From positions 5,022,001-5,086,000 of the forward strand of contig OY540821.1 of assembly GCA_961205875.1 (NCBI GenBank): 64,000 bases of DNA, read 5' to 3'. Both the position numbers and the translations under genes were made by a program. Below, in pieces: positions 9,385-21,232 of the stretch. The stretch is from Sialis fuliginosa. Lineage: Eukaryota > Arthropoda > Insecta > Megaloptera > Sialidae. The notes beneath the pieces were generated by a model that saw only the letters and a program-made list of their open reading frames with translations, was not told where the DNA came from and did not search any database. Each line of letters opens with the position of its first letter. Position 1 is the stretch's first letter.

Positions 9385-12060
9385 AAAATTAGCATAAATA
9401 TTCTACAATACAAATAATGAAAAATGTATTTCAGTATTTTTTTAATTCAACCTCTAAGGGGGTAAAAAGGGGTGTAAAGTTTTTTTGGTCGGATTTACTT
9501 GAAACAGCATAAATATTCTACAATACAAATAATTAAAAATGTATTTATTTAAATGTTTATTTTTTTGTTATACGTGCCTAAAAAACAGCCATAGAAGGGG
9601 TGAAAGGTGAAAACCACCCTCAAAATTTGAATTTTAAATACTAATAAATAAGTCTACAATTCATATTGCCTTGGAAACAAACGCAATTAAAATTAAATTG
9701 TCAGACTAGTTACGTTTTATAAAATAAATGCAATTTAATTCTAATTGTTAAATTAGTTATTATAAAAATGTGTGTTATATTATTGACATTAGCCCAGTCA
9801 AGGAAGCAGTGAAAAGTGAGAAAAAGGGAAATTAAGAGGGCAAGCAATTTTATGATTGATTCTTATAGATTTTGAACCGGAGAATTCGAAAAAAATAACC
9901 CGGACTAGCAAAAAGTGGTGCAACACCCTTAAAAATGCAGTTTAAGGGTGAAAACCCCATTTCCAACCGTTTTTTCAATTTATCACAAAATCTAAAGCGA
10001 TGATGGTATATTTTTATGGTTGATATATGTTCAGGTCACTCAGACGAATCGATTGTGATCACATATACTAAATTTGACCAAAAATTACCTCTTCCAGAGG
10101 TCTTAAAAGAAAAATGCATCTTTTCGGGAAAATAGTTTAAGAATTAATAACTTTTGTTAAAATCATCCAAATGAATCGTAATTAGCGTCAAATTGTTCCT
10201 GAAGTTCCAAAGAATAATGACCAACCATAATTTAAAAAAATATTAATCGTTTAACCAATAAAAATTGCTAACGTTTAAGGGTAAGTAACATAATTTTTTG
10301 AAAAACTACCATTTTACTAAAATTTAAATAAAAACACCAGGGTTAAATATTTTTTAGTGAAACGAATTGATTCTTATAGATTTTGAACCGGAGAATTCGA
10401 AAAAAATAACCCGGACTAACGAAAAGTGGTGCAACACCTTTAAAATGGGCTTTAAAAATGAAAAGCCCTTTTCCAACCGTTTTTAAAAATTATCACAAAA
10501 TCTAAAGCAACGATGGTGTATTTTTATGATTGATATATGTTCAGGACACTTAGACGAATCGATTGTGATTACATATACTAAATTTGGCCAAAAATTACGT
10601 CTTTAAAAGGGCTTAAAAGACGTAAAATTGCATCTTTTCTGGGAAAATAGTTTAAAAATTAATAACTTTTGTTAAAATCATCCAAATGACTCGTAACTAG
10701 GCTCAAATTATTCCTTAAGTTCCAAAGAATAATGACCAACCATAATTTAAAAAAATATTAGTAGTTTAACCAATGAAAATCGCTAATGTTTAAGGGTAAG
10801 TGCATTTTTACGTCTTTTAAGCCCTTTGGAAGTAGTAATTTTTGACCAAATTTAGTATATGTGGTCACAATCGATTCGTCTAAGTGGCCTGAACATAAAT
10901 CAACCATAAAAATATACCATCGTCGCTTCAGATTTTGTGATAAATAGAAAAAACGGTTGGAAATAGGATTTTCACCCTTAAACCCCTTTTTTAAGGGTGT
11001 TGCACCACTTTTCGCTAGTCCGGGTTATTTTTTTTGAATTCTCCAGTTCAAAATCTATAAGAATTAATCATAAAATTCCTTGCCCCCTTAATTTCATGTC
11101 AAAATGCTTCCTTTATTGGACTGAATCTATTATTTTGTTTGGAAAAATGTAATTTTTTTTAATTGTATACAACAAAAATTCAGTGTATTTCTAATCGCAC
11201 TTGCACCCGTTCTAATAATTGAATATTATTTTGGGGGGTCTCATTTTGTTTGTATGTACAAATAGAAGGTATCTACCTTGGTTTCACTAAAAAATATTCA
11301 ACCCTGATGTTTTTATTTAAATTTGAGTAAAAAGATAGATTTTCAAAAATTTACGTTACTTACCCTTAAACATTAGCGATTTTTATTGGTTAAACCATTA
11401 ATATTTTTTTAAATTATGGTTAATTATTATTCTTTGGAACTTCAGGAACAATTTGAGCCTAGTTACGAGTCATTTTGATAATTTTAACAAAAGTTATTAA
11501 TTTTTAAACTATTTTCCCCGAAAAGATGCATTTTTAAGTCTTTTAAGCCCTCTGGAAGAGATAATTTTTGACCAAATTTAGTATATGTGGTCACAATCGA
11601 TTCGTTTGAGTGTCCTGAACATATATCAACCATAAAAATATACCATCATCGCTTTAGATTTTGTGATAAATTGAAAAAACGGTTGGAAATGGGGTTTTCA
11701 CCCTTAAACCTCATTTTTAAGAGTGTTGCACCACTTTTTGCTAGTCCGGGTTATTTTTTTCAAATTCTCCGGTTCAAAATCTATAAGAATCAATCATAAA
11801 ATTGCTTGCCCTCTTAATTTCCTGTCAAAATGCTTCCTTTACTGGACTACATTAGGATATTAGAAAACTAATATTCATAATACAAAGGTAAGTTTTATTT
11901 CTGACCAATTTCATTTAAATTTTTTATATACATACTAAAAAAATATTCACATAAACTATACGGAAACAATAAATAATCAGTATTCAAGTATTTATAATCA
12001 TACTGTGTTGGGAAGTTGATTGTGTGGACCTAAAGGGTCTCACCCCACCCCAAGCTTGTT
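9385..12060 (+). repeat. R1 copy B, interrupted by a 2-kb foldback element
   Basis: R1 sequence runs to 9792, is interrupted by the element at 9793-11848, then resumes to the shared tail CCAAGCTTGTT. A ~115-bp internal unit containing GTAAAGTTTTTTTGGTCGGA is duplicated near the left end. Copies A and C give the uninterrupted order. Confidence 0.72.
9793..11848. mobile_element. 2.06-kb foldback element made of four related arms
   Basis: The ends are inverted repeats (CCCAGTCAAGGAAGCA on the left; reverse complement of the right end GTCCAGTAAAGGAAGCA). A 7-bp duplication ACATTAG flanks it (9786-9792 and 11849-11855). The same R1 site is uninterrupted in copy A near 3725. Inside, one ~440-560-bp unit occurs twice forward (from 9830 and 10363) and twice inverted (around 10801-11100 and 11300-11820). 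It is non-coding. ORFs inside it are chance frames. Confidence 0.8.
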
Positions 12061-12239
12061 TCTTGTATATATTTGTTTGTTGCAACATTACGGAAAACGG
12101 TGAGAAATATATGATGAAGTAGGTAATTGAAATTAATATTAACACAAATAGTCATTACTTATATTCATTTATTTATTATAGGCTTAAAAATGTTTTACTG
12201 ATATCCCTTATGCAAGGTAAAAGTAAACTCAAAAAAATA

Positions 12240-12528
12240 TAAAATAAAAAAATATTATTACGTCTAAACCGGATATTAGTTGAGGTTAATACATATTTAA
12301 GATTTGAATAAACATCAGAAGAGAAGTGTTAAATATGCAAAAATATTCAGGGCATTCCATTAAAAAAATTACCTTAAGCGTGCCACACTGTTTTGTAGCA
12401 CCCTGTATATTTGAAAATAATTTCTATGTATGTGCATTTACCCACAGTTTACATCTGCATTAGATAGATTTTTTTATCTGTTATGGTCTACGAGCTATCG
12501 AACTTCCACGCACTATTGCCCCACTCTG
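12240..12528. repeat. Partial arm of the CAGGGTG foldback family
   Basis: This ~290-bp segment matches the outer part of the right arm of the element at 14538-16050, including the terminal block ending CCCCACTCTG followed by TA. No opposite arm is present, so it is a solo half. Confidence 0.7.
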
Positions 12529-12536
12529 TATATATA

Positions 12537-13484
12537 GGGGAGAGGTGCTGCAATTGAAACAGTTTTTGGGTTTTCGATGATAACTTTGTTATTTTAATTA
12601 GTAATTATTTCAAATTTGGACACAATATAGTCTTTCTATTAAACTTCTAATCACCAAACAAAATTTCTCAAAGTATTAACCAGTGTTTGTAGAAATTGAT
12701 CTAAAGTAGAGTCAAGGAGAGTGTTACAAATGACGCCGAGAAAGCGTCAATTGAAACATATATTTTTTTCAATAAAAAAGGAAAATAAGGAACAAATTAA
12801 ATGAAATAATTTTTATTAATGATAAATTATAATTATTATTTGACATAAAATCAATACAAAAAAATTAAATTCCCCTTAAAATCTTAAAAACAAGTGGGGT
12901 AATTCTTTTGTGATAATATTATTCACTTTGCAACTTTTGCAAAATCAAAAAAGTATAAAGTTCAACGAAAAAAAAGTTATTTTGTATAAACTGGGGGCCC
13001 CTCGGTCACTTGTTGCCACGGGGCCCCCGAGCCTCTAGTTACGGCCCTGCAGGTGTTGGATGAAACATATTTCAACCGATGCATTCTCAATAGTTTCAAT
13101 TGCAGCCTAGTTCGAAAAATGTAACACAATGTACACCAAATTTAAATAATTGTAAATTGATTAAAAACACATAGCTCTATACATTCCTTGCTTCTATATC
13201 AATCTACTAACCAAATATTATTAACGAGAAATGATTTTTGACTGTGTAATCCAAGAATATATTCGTATTTTAAAAATAAAACATCAACTGAAAAAACACT
13301 AATTCTCACCTAATTCTTAAATTTTCAAAACTTATTTGACAGAATAGTAGCACCGACTCGGTCTCTAAAGCAGTAACACATTAGCTAACTCAGACGATAT
13401 AAAGCTTTCATTTATGTCCACTAGTAGATATTATTTTTAAAACGTTTCAACTGACGCCGTGTTTCAACTGCAGCACCTCTCCCC
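12537..13484. mobile_element. 948-bp TIR element, TA-flanked
   Basis: It begins GGGGAGAGGTGCTGCAATTG and ends with the inverted form CAGCACCTCTCCCC. TA flanks each end (12535-12536 and 13485-13486). The interior repeats a TTGAAAC motif and contains a GC-rich block at 12985-13055 with mirrored GGGCCCC runs. There is no transposase ORF. It is probably a non-autonomous element using TA targets. Confidence 0.75.
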
Positions 13485-13518
13485 TACATTGATATTAAAA
13501 CTTAATAAATTCTAATTA

Positions 13519-14196
13519 TTATATCTCAATACCTTTCAAATTTGGAAAATTTAGTTTTATGTTAGTTATGTTAATACTATGTATGGGATTCATCTTCAAG
13601 TCTAAATATTCTAGTTTATTATAAAGAATATTACTTGGAATTGAAGATATTATATTAGAACTTAAATTTAAATTAATCAAACTACTCATATTAAAATCAA
13701 AACTGGAAATTAAATTATTAGATAAATCTAATACTTCTAAATTTGGGACAGTAACATATCGTGAAATCTCAGATATTTGATTATAACTTAAATTTAAATA
13801 ACGTACATTGAAAATATCGGAACTGAATCTAGTTATTTTATTATGTGATAAATCTAATGTTTCCAAATTTATGACAGACAAATTTATTACAGTATAAATT
13901 TCGGATTTAAAATTTGTTAATTCATTATTTGATAGATCTAATGATTCTAAATTTGTAATATTTATTACATTTGGCAACATTGATATTTGATTATAACTTA
14001 AATCTAAATTTCGTACATTTTTCAATGTGATACCAAACCAGTCCTTGATATTATAATTCCATGGAGAAGTGCCTCTAATTGAAATTGAGTTGTGTGACAG
14101 ATCTAATATTTCTAAACTACTCATATAACTGAATCCCATTAGATGAATATTATATAGTTTATTAGATTTTAAAGTCAGTGTTTTTGTTTGGTTAAA
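13519..14196 (-). pseudogene. LRR protein, copy 2, 5'-truncated
   Basis: The open frame matches copy 1 in its C-terminal half, including the PW-x-Y-x-IKDWFGITL-x-NV segment and the final LRRs ending in FPNLKGIEI. Homology continues in frame upstream of the first in-frame ATG at 14139 and stops sharply at 14196, where an inverted-repeat element begins. The signal peptide and about the first 190 residues are gone. Several LRRs present in copy 1 are absent. No promoter or start is left, so it is a pseudogene unless spliced from an unseen 5' exon. Confidence 0.8.
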
Positions 14197-14403
14197 TGTT
14201 TAAATTGAACAAATACACCATGATCTTTTTTTAAAAGCCAACAAAAACAACCTGGTATTGCAAAAAAGAAGAAAAAAAAAAAAAAAAAAAATAAAAAAAA
14301 AAAAAAACAGAAAAAAACTTCAATGTTTTTTATTGTCATACCAGGATGTTTTTGTTGGTTGTTAAAAAAATGTTCAAGGTGTATTTGTTCAATTTAAACA
14401 TTT
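14197..14403. mobile_element. Hairpin element with A-rich loop
   Basis: TGTTTAAATTGAACAAATAC at 14197 is mirrored by GTATTTGTTCAATTTAAACA ending at 14400. Inner CCTGGTAT and ATACCAGG also pair. The loop is a long A-rich tract (14265-14310). Its left edge is exactly where LRR copy 2 homology ends. LRR sequence does not resume on the other side, so this is a breakpoint and not a simple insertion. Confidence 0.65.
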
Positions 14404-14537
14404 TATTTGACTTGTGTGTATTTCAAAATGTCAATTTTCAAACGTTATTATTCCGAAAACCGCTGATTTTAGAGATATGATATGTTATACAAAAAGTATT
14501 GAGAATACACCGTACAATTCAAAAATGGTATAATATA

Positions 14538-16050
14538 CAGGGTGGGGCAATAGTGTGTGGAAGTTCGATAGTTCGTAGACCATAAAAGATAAAAAAATCT
14601 TTCTAATGCAGAAATAAACTATGAGTTAATGCACATACATAGAAATTATTTTCAAATATACAGGGTGCTACAAAAAAGTGTGGCATGCTTAAGGTAATTT
14701 TTTTAAATGGAATGCCCCGAATATTTTTGCATATTTAACACTTCTCTTGGGATGTTTATTCATATCGAAAATATTAGCCCCATCTGATGTCCGGTTTAGA
14801 CATAATAGTATTTTTTTCAAAAAAATTGATGTTTACATTACTCCACTTAAAAATTCACCACTTCCGCGTCAGCATCTTTGAAGACGAAATTAAATATGGA
14901 CCTTATTGTAGGAGGTTAGTGGGCGCTTTTGTTAAAATATCTTAGAGCCACCATGTACAGGGTGTTCAAAATTAATTTTCAAATTTTGAGAACTTCAAAG
15001 TTATTTTTCTCAACTATTTCAAATGGAACACCCTATATATTTTTTAACGATGTTATGTAGAATTACATATCGAACATTTTTTGTTGTACATCCTTATGGT
15101 TATTTGTAACCATTTTTGATTTATTGAGCAAAATGTACAAAAATCAACAATATTTACTAAAAAAAATGAATTTTTTTAAAAATAAAATAAAACACCATGT
15201 ACAGGATGTTCATGTTGCCCATTAAAACAGCATGAATTTTTTTCAGTTAGCAAACAGATGCTTTATTATTTTATCAAACACAAATAACCAAAATAATTTA
15301 CAACCATATAAATTCACTAATACGCAGTGTGAAATCACGAAAGAAACATAAAATGCTGTTTTAATGGGCAACATGAACACTCTGTACATGTTGTTTTATT
15401 TTATTTGAAAAAAAAATCATTTTTTTAAGTAAATATTGTTGAATTTTGTTCTTTTTGCTCAATAAATCAAAAATGGTAACAAATAATTATAAAGATGTAC
15501 AAACAAAAAATGTTCGTTATGTAATTTTACATAACATCGTTAAAAAATATATAGGGTGTTCCATTTGAAATAGTTGAGAAAAATAACTTTGAAGTTCTCA
15601 AAATTTGAAAATTAATTTTGAACACCCTGTACATGGTGGCTCTAAGATATTTTAACAAAAGCGCCCACCAACCTCCTACAATAAGGTCCATATTTAATTT
15701 CGTCTTCAAAGATGCTGACGCGGAAGTGGTGAATTTTTAAGTGGAGTAATGTAAACATCAATTTTTTTGAAAAAAATACTATTACGTCTAAACCGGACAT
15801 CAGATGGGGCTAATATTTTCGATATGAATAAACATCCCAAGAGAAGTGTTAAATATGCAAAAATATTCGGGGCATTCCATTTAAAAAAAATTACCTTAAG
15901 CATGCCACACTTTTTTGTAGCACCCTGTATATTTGAAAATAATTTCTATGTATGTGTATTTACTCATAGTTTACATCTGCATTAGAAAGATTTTTTTATC
16001 TTTTATGGTCTACGAGCTATCGAACTTCCACACACTATTGCCCCACCCTG
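14538..16050. mobile_element. 1.5-kb foldback element with ~690-bp arms
   Basis: Arms of roughly 690 bp (14538-15226 and 15362-16050) are near-perfect inverted repeats around a ~135-bp loop. The ends read CAGGGTGGGGCAATAG and CTATTGCCCCACCCTG, with TA on both sides. Three short ORFs inside arise from the arms and mirror each other, so they are not genes. Transcription through it would give a long double-stranded RNA hairpin. Confidence 0.85.
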
Positions 16051-16510
16051 TATAATATATATAATATTTAAAAAAATCAATGATGACTGTATATGTTCTT
16101 CTTGAGACACTCTGTATACAATTTTCTTAAGTCAAAAAATCCGCAACTAAAAATACTAATCGACGGGTTCGAGCGTTTCTGCACAAAATAATTATCTGAA
16201 TTTTAAACGAATTTGTTCCTTTCATCATGAACGCACTATAAAATATAATAAATTACTTACTTTTTTTTACATATGTTTGTTCTATTACCATGCACTGCAA
16301 AAAGCAGTATACATATATGTAATTATTTATAGTATATATTATAACTGTTTTAGGACAAGTAACTTTTATAAGTGTTAAAAATCTTTATTTATAATGAAAT
16401 CAATTTCGCTCTTATCTCTAACAATATGATCTCATGAAACCTTTTACCTTTATAATAAAAAATACTTAAGCGAATATTTCATAAACTACATGGTTTGCAA
16501 TAAATATAAT
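16051..16510. other. AT-rich spacer, no gene seen
   Basis: No open frame or repeat boundary that I can support. It separates the foldback element from the start of the LRR segmental duplication. Confidence 0.5.
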
Positions 16511-17497
16511 CAGTTTTAATTAATTTAGAATAAAATTTATTTCCTATTTATGTTTGTCTGTTGCATCATCACTTGAGAACGGCTAGACAGATTTTTATGA
16601 AATTTTTATAGAGCATGACGAATATTCTAATTTAAAATGTAGACCAATCAGTTAATTAACCCCCCCCCCCTCTTCAATTATTGTATTATTGATTGTTTTA
16701 ATAAATGTGACATTTATTAAAAGGAATGTAATTATTGTTTTTCCGAATTAAAAAAATAGTAATACGTATCAGTCAATTGCAAGATAAAATTTTTAAGATA
16801 AGATAGATTTAACTGAATTATATATAAATACCTACAGGTAATATTAAACCAATCATTTTAATAACAGTTATAATAAATATTTTAAATATTGATACACATA
16901 CTGAAAAGTTTAATTTTTAAAATAAATGTAAGTAAATATTAATTACATTATTAATTTTTTAAATATTCACTTATATAAATTGGAACATTTGTTATTAATA
17001 TAAAGAGTGAATTTACTGTGAGTTGGAATGATATCAAGGGGGGGAGGGGAGTTACCCTTTAGATAATATAAGAAAACATGTTCTTGCTTGATGAATATTT
17101 GTATACAAATGTATACTGTAACCTTTTTTATTTCATTCAGCATATATTTTATACAGTATTAGTCAAAATAAAAGGGGTATTTTGAAATAATTGAGAATGA
17201 TTTAGTTATCCTTTTTCAAATCTGGTATTTTTTTGTCACAGTTAAAAAATATGTCTTCCCAATGATTCTAAAAAAATATTCAAAATAAGTCATATTTGAT
17301 AACTTTTTTTTCAAAATACGCTATTTTTCACAAAACATTTATATAATTGATAGTTCGCCTGGTTCTTACTTTTTACTAGTGTAAATCATTAGATTCGTCC
17401 AAAAAAATTTATCACGATCCGTGGAGACTCAAAATTTATATAATTTTTTTAAGCATAAAATTTGAGGGGCTGGCAAGCTTTTTTATTGTGAAATATG

Positions 17498-17803
17498 CAG
17501 TGGCGTATTTACTATGGGGCCATGGGGGCCATGGCCTAGGGCGGCAAATTCTTTAGTTTCTTTTAGTTTAATACAGAATATTAAAAAAAAATAGGAAAAC
17601 AAAAAATTAGTAATGCGACTAAAAAAAAGGTCTCCAGTTTTAAGTTTATATTATATTTTGTTCTACATCGCTTATGAAAACAGATACCACTTTTCAGTTC
17701 ATAAATTAATTCTGACTTCTGTCAAAAATAAATTATAATTTCCCTTGGTAGAGGGGCGGCAATTTTTTTGCCCAGGGCGGCACTTAACGTAAATACGCCA
17801 CTG
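17498..17803. mobile_element. hAT-like MITE upstream of LRR copy 3
   Basis: It begins CAGTGGCGTATTTACTATGG and ends GTAAATACGCCACTG. Perfect 8-bp duplication GAAATATG (17490-17497 and 17804-17811). The paralogous position in unit B (near 23076) reads GAAATACG uninterrupted, so insertion followed the segmental duplication. Same family as 3214-3458. Confidence 0.88.
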
Positions 17804-17921
17804 GAAATATGTAAGAAGAAAATAGTCCGGTTAAGTGCAATACTTTTTTGTGGGCCTATATTATTAAATGAGTGATGTGTAAAATATTTTGGTTACTTTA
17901 CAAATGATCTATTTACTAATT

Positions 17922-17929
17922 TATTTTAG
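17922..17929 (+). promoter_or_regulatory. Splice acceptor before the LRR copy 3 ATG
   Basis: TACTAATTTATTTTAG ends one base before the ATG at 17931. CTAAT is a plausible branch point. This makes the 14 in-frame codons upstream of the ATG intronic. Confidence 0.65.
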
Positions 17930-17930
17930 A

Positions 17931-19392
17931 ATGGAAATGATAAAATATCTACTAATCTTCACAATTACATATTTAAATTGTGTAATTGTGAGTAACGCTT
18001 CTTGCGACTTTATTATTGGAAAGAACTTATTCTGTGAAGATTTTACAAAATTTCAATACCTCGAGAAAATAAATGAAGCTGAAGAACCACTGGACTCAAT
18101 CATTTTAAGAAGGAATACAGAATATATGGAACTCACCCACGAATTTCTATTTAACACTTCATTTGTTACAAGTATAACAGAATTTAGTACGAGATCTACT
18201 AATTTCGGAAAAATAAATTATGACACCTTTAAAGGACTTGATGAAATTGAAAAAATTATCATAGAAGAAAATAAAGCTCCATTAACTGTAGATCTAGACA
18301 TTTTAACAGAACTACCAAAACTAAAAACAGCTATTCTAAAAAATGCTGGTATTTATAACATAACTCGAGGTTTATTTCAGTATTTTAGTAATGTCGAATA
18401 TTTGGACTTATCTGATAATTCTATTGAATCAATTCTATCATTTACATTTGATGGATTTAACCGAACAAAATATTTGAGTTTAAAATCTAACAAGTTAAGT
18501 GTTTTAGATGAATATAGTTTAAGCGAAATGTCAAGTTTAGAAATATTAGACTTGTCAAATAATCAAATAAAAGAATTCCATTTTATTATATATAACATCA
18601 CTAATTTAAATTTAAGTGATAATAAAATAGTTGTATTACCAAAAAAAATTTACACAGACAATTTAGAAATATTAGATCTTTCATATAATTTTATACAAGC
18701 GTTCAATTTTGGAATAAATAATTTACGTTACTTAAATCTGAGTCATAATAAAATATCTGGATCTCCAATTACAATGCATATGCCTGATTTAGAACAGTTG
18801 GACTTATCGTATAATGTTCTTAGGGGTCAAGATTTTGTTATACCTAGTTTACGTGGTCTATATTTAAGTTATAATAAAATATCATATTTGGGACATACAT
18901 ATAATCGAGTTGCCAAATTTAGAAGTGTTAGATGTTTCTAATAACATTGTTGAAAATATAAATTTTAATAGTTCAAATTTACGTACATTAGATTTGAGAA
19001 ATAATAAAATAGCTTTCTTATCGAATGTAATTCATATGCCTAAATTAGAAAAATTGTATTTGTCAAATAATATAATTACTAGATTCGATTTTGTGGATTT
19101 TAATGTAAAGCACTTAGATTTGAGTTATAATAATATAAGTATGTTATCGAGAAATATTAATATCACTAGCTTAGAAACGTTAAATTTATCTAATAATTTA
19201 ATTTCTAGTTTTAATTTTAGAGTTCCCAATGTGGTTGAGTTATATTTAAGTTTTAATTCAATAAATGAAATTTCGAGTGATATTAGCTATGAAAAACTGC
19301 AATATTTATATTTGATAGGGAATAATATAGAAAAGATTAATATACCTGCAATAAATATCAATTTTCCAAATATGCAAGATATTTTTCTTTAA
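17931..19392 (+). pseudogene. Secreted LRR protein, copy 3, frameshifted
   Basis: The 5' frame (17931-18941) has the same layout as copy 4: a 23-residue signal peptide, an SC start to the mature chain, Cys25 and Cys35, a ~90-residue cap, then LRRs. The homologous frame then continues one phase away (from about 18908) to the stop at 19390-19392. The difference from copy 4 is a net four extra bases in the stretch following GGA at 18891-18893. Both halves keep good LRR periodicity and no other stop is seen, so the lesion is recent, or a sequencing or assembly error. As written, the product would end early after about 337 residues. The upstream in-frame extension (from 17889) is rejected because of the splice acceptor. 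Confidence 0.8.
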
Positions 19393-19520
19393 TATATTAA
19401 AGAAAAATATCATATCATATCATCAGATATTTTTCTTTAATATATTAAAGAAATTTTTTTAATATATTAAATATAAATATATTTAATATATTAAAGAAAA
19501 ATATCATATCATATCAACAA
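19393..19520. repeat. Palindromic AT repeats at the stop of LRR copy 3
   Basis: The last codons and stop (gatatttttctttaa) are followed by alternating inverted copies of ATATTTTTCTTTAATATATT and its complement, plus ATCATATCATATCA repeats. The block is absent after copy 4. It looks like local foldback expansion starting from the 3' end of the gene. Confidence 0.6.
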
Positions 19521-19724
19521 GCAAAAAACAGAAAAATGATAATGAAGAAAAGCATTTTATAGACTTATAATTCATATGTAAGTCTATAAAAGCCGAATTT
19601 TTTTCACTACTCATAGCTACAGCAATAATAATAATTATATGTTCTTCTCAATTAATTTAAAATAAATAATTATTTTATCTAGAATATTTTGTGAATTCAA
19701 ATTTTATACTACCTAATTTTATGC

Positions 19725-19900
19725 ATTTTCAGAGAGACTCGAGTATCCCATACAGAGACTATAGACCCATAAATCTGGATCATTCTTTGGAATACTAGGG
19801 TCTCCCGTTCAGAGACTAGAGTCTCTCATCGAGTCTCCCTGAGTGACATAAGGAATACTCCATGGGAGACTCTCGTTGGAATACTCTGGGAGACTGTATT
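19725..19900. repeat. Cluster of GAGACT/AGTCTC motifs
   Basis: About seven GAGACT or AGTCTC occurrences fall in 175 bases, mixed with GGAATACT repeats and partly self-complementary. The block is richer in GC than its surroundings. It is unique to unit A and its nature is unknown. Confidence 0.5.
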
Positions 19901-20513
19901 TTTTTATCTTGGGTATTTTAAAATTTATGTGACTTCGTTATTATTTTATGTTATTTTACCAGACTATGGCAAATCCAAAAGGGGGGTGGGGTATGATTTT
20001 GGCATTGATGTATGTATATATGTAAATTCATCTGTATAATAGTTTCAATTAATTTAGAATAAAATTTATTTCCTGTTAATTTTGTCTGTTGAAACATTAC
20101 GCAAGAACGTCTAGACAGATTTTTATGAAATTTTTATCGGGCATGACGAATATTCAAATTTACAGTATAGGCTAATCAGTTCTTAACTATTTCCTTTAAT
20201 TCTGACATCATTGAGTGTTTAAATAAATGTAATAATTATAAATAGGAATACAATTACTGTTTTTTCCAACTAAAAAAATAATAATGTATATCAGTCAACT
20301 GCAAGATAAAATTTTTGAGATAAGATAGATTAAATTCAATTATATGCATATAAATACCTACAGTTAATATTAAACCACTCATTTATATAACAGTTATACT
20401 AAATATGTGAAATATTGATACATATTAATTACTGATAAGTTTAATTTTTAAAATAAATGTAAGTAAATATTAATTAATTTTTTAATTATTGTTAATATAA
20501 AGAATCGATTTAG

Positions 20514-21108
20514 CACTAGAAAGACGGGAAAATCTACCTACCTACAAAGACGGCTACCGGTCAAATGACTACAAATTTAGTAAATATATTTTTTTATGAG
20601 TGGCGAAAAAAATTTAAAGTAAAGAAATAAAACAAGATCTAATGTATGATTAATTTTAATATTCACACACAATTTTTACATCTCATCTTCGGGTATATTT
20701 TGCAAAATAGAAAGTATTTCGTTATCTCGAAGCCCTCGAGACATTTTTTCACAAATTACTCACAATAATATCGATCCACAATTACAGGCGGTCGAAACTA
20801 TACTGACCACTCCTTTGACTGATAAAATAAAAGCAATTCATATACGTATTTATTGTTGTACCCTCTCAACAACAATTAAAAACATTTATCAGATCATAAC
20901 CGTCAAAAGACCGCCGCCGTCTTTGTCGGTATATCAATATTTTAAACAATAAAGAAAAGACATGTGAATTATTTTGATACATAGTATCATTTAACTACTA
21001 GTATTAATAAAAGTCACAAAGTCTCAGTACGGTAAGTCAAATAGTTTTTGAATTATTCAATATTGAAATTGAAATTACCGTCAAATGACTGCTCCCGTCT
21101 TTCTAGTG
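20514..21108. mobile_element. piggyBac-like MITE with TTAG target duplication
   Basis: It begins CACTAGAAAGACGGG and ends CCCGTCTTTCTAGTG. TTAG lies on both sides (20510-20513 and 21109-21112). The TIR resembles the piggyBac CCCTAGAAAGA terminus, though the target is TTAG rather than TTAA. Internal GTCAAATGACT and GACGGC motifs repeat in both orientations. It is absent from unit A at the homologous site (near 17020). There is no transposase. Confidence 0.75.
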
Positions 21109-21232
21109 TTAGATGGGTTTCAAGGGGGGTTACGATACCCTTCATATAATGTAATATAGTATAATATAATATAATAGTCTTGCTTGATAAATATTTGTCT
21201 ATTGTTTTGTTACCTTTATTGTTTCATTACAG

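Larger units (their letters stand above)
16511..20035 (+). repeat. Segmental duplication unit A (carries LRR copy 3)
   Basis: The left edge (AATTTAGAATAAAATTTATT) recurs at 20040. The right edge, a block with GGCAAATCCAAAAGGGGG and AAATTCATCTGT near 19970-20035, recurs at 24715-24779. The two units are head to tail with no spacer. Unit A has its own hAT MITE (17498-17803) and an extra palindromic segment after the gene (19393-19912). Confidence 0.75.

Noticed and set aside
11587-11799. 70-codon ORF
   Set aside because: It lies in a repeated arm of the 9793-11848 foldback. The other arms do not keep the frame open.
15527-15985. Three overlapping short ORFs
   Set aside because: All lie in the arms of the 14538-16050 palindrome and mirror sequence in the other arm.
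17889-17930. In-frame extension of LRR copy 3 upstream of the ATG
   Set aside because: It begins at a TTG and crosses a conserved splice acceptor. The signal peptide starts cleanly at the ATG at 17931. The same applies to 23139-23201 in copy 4.
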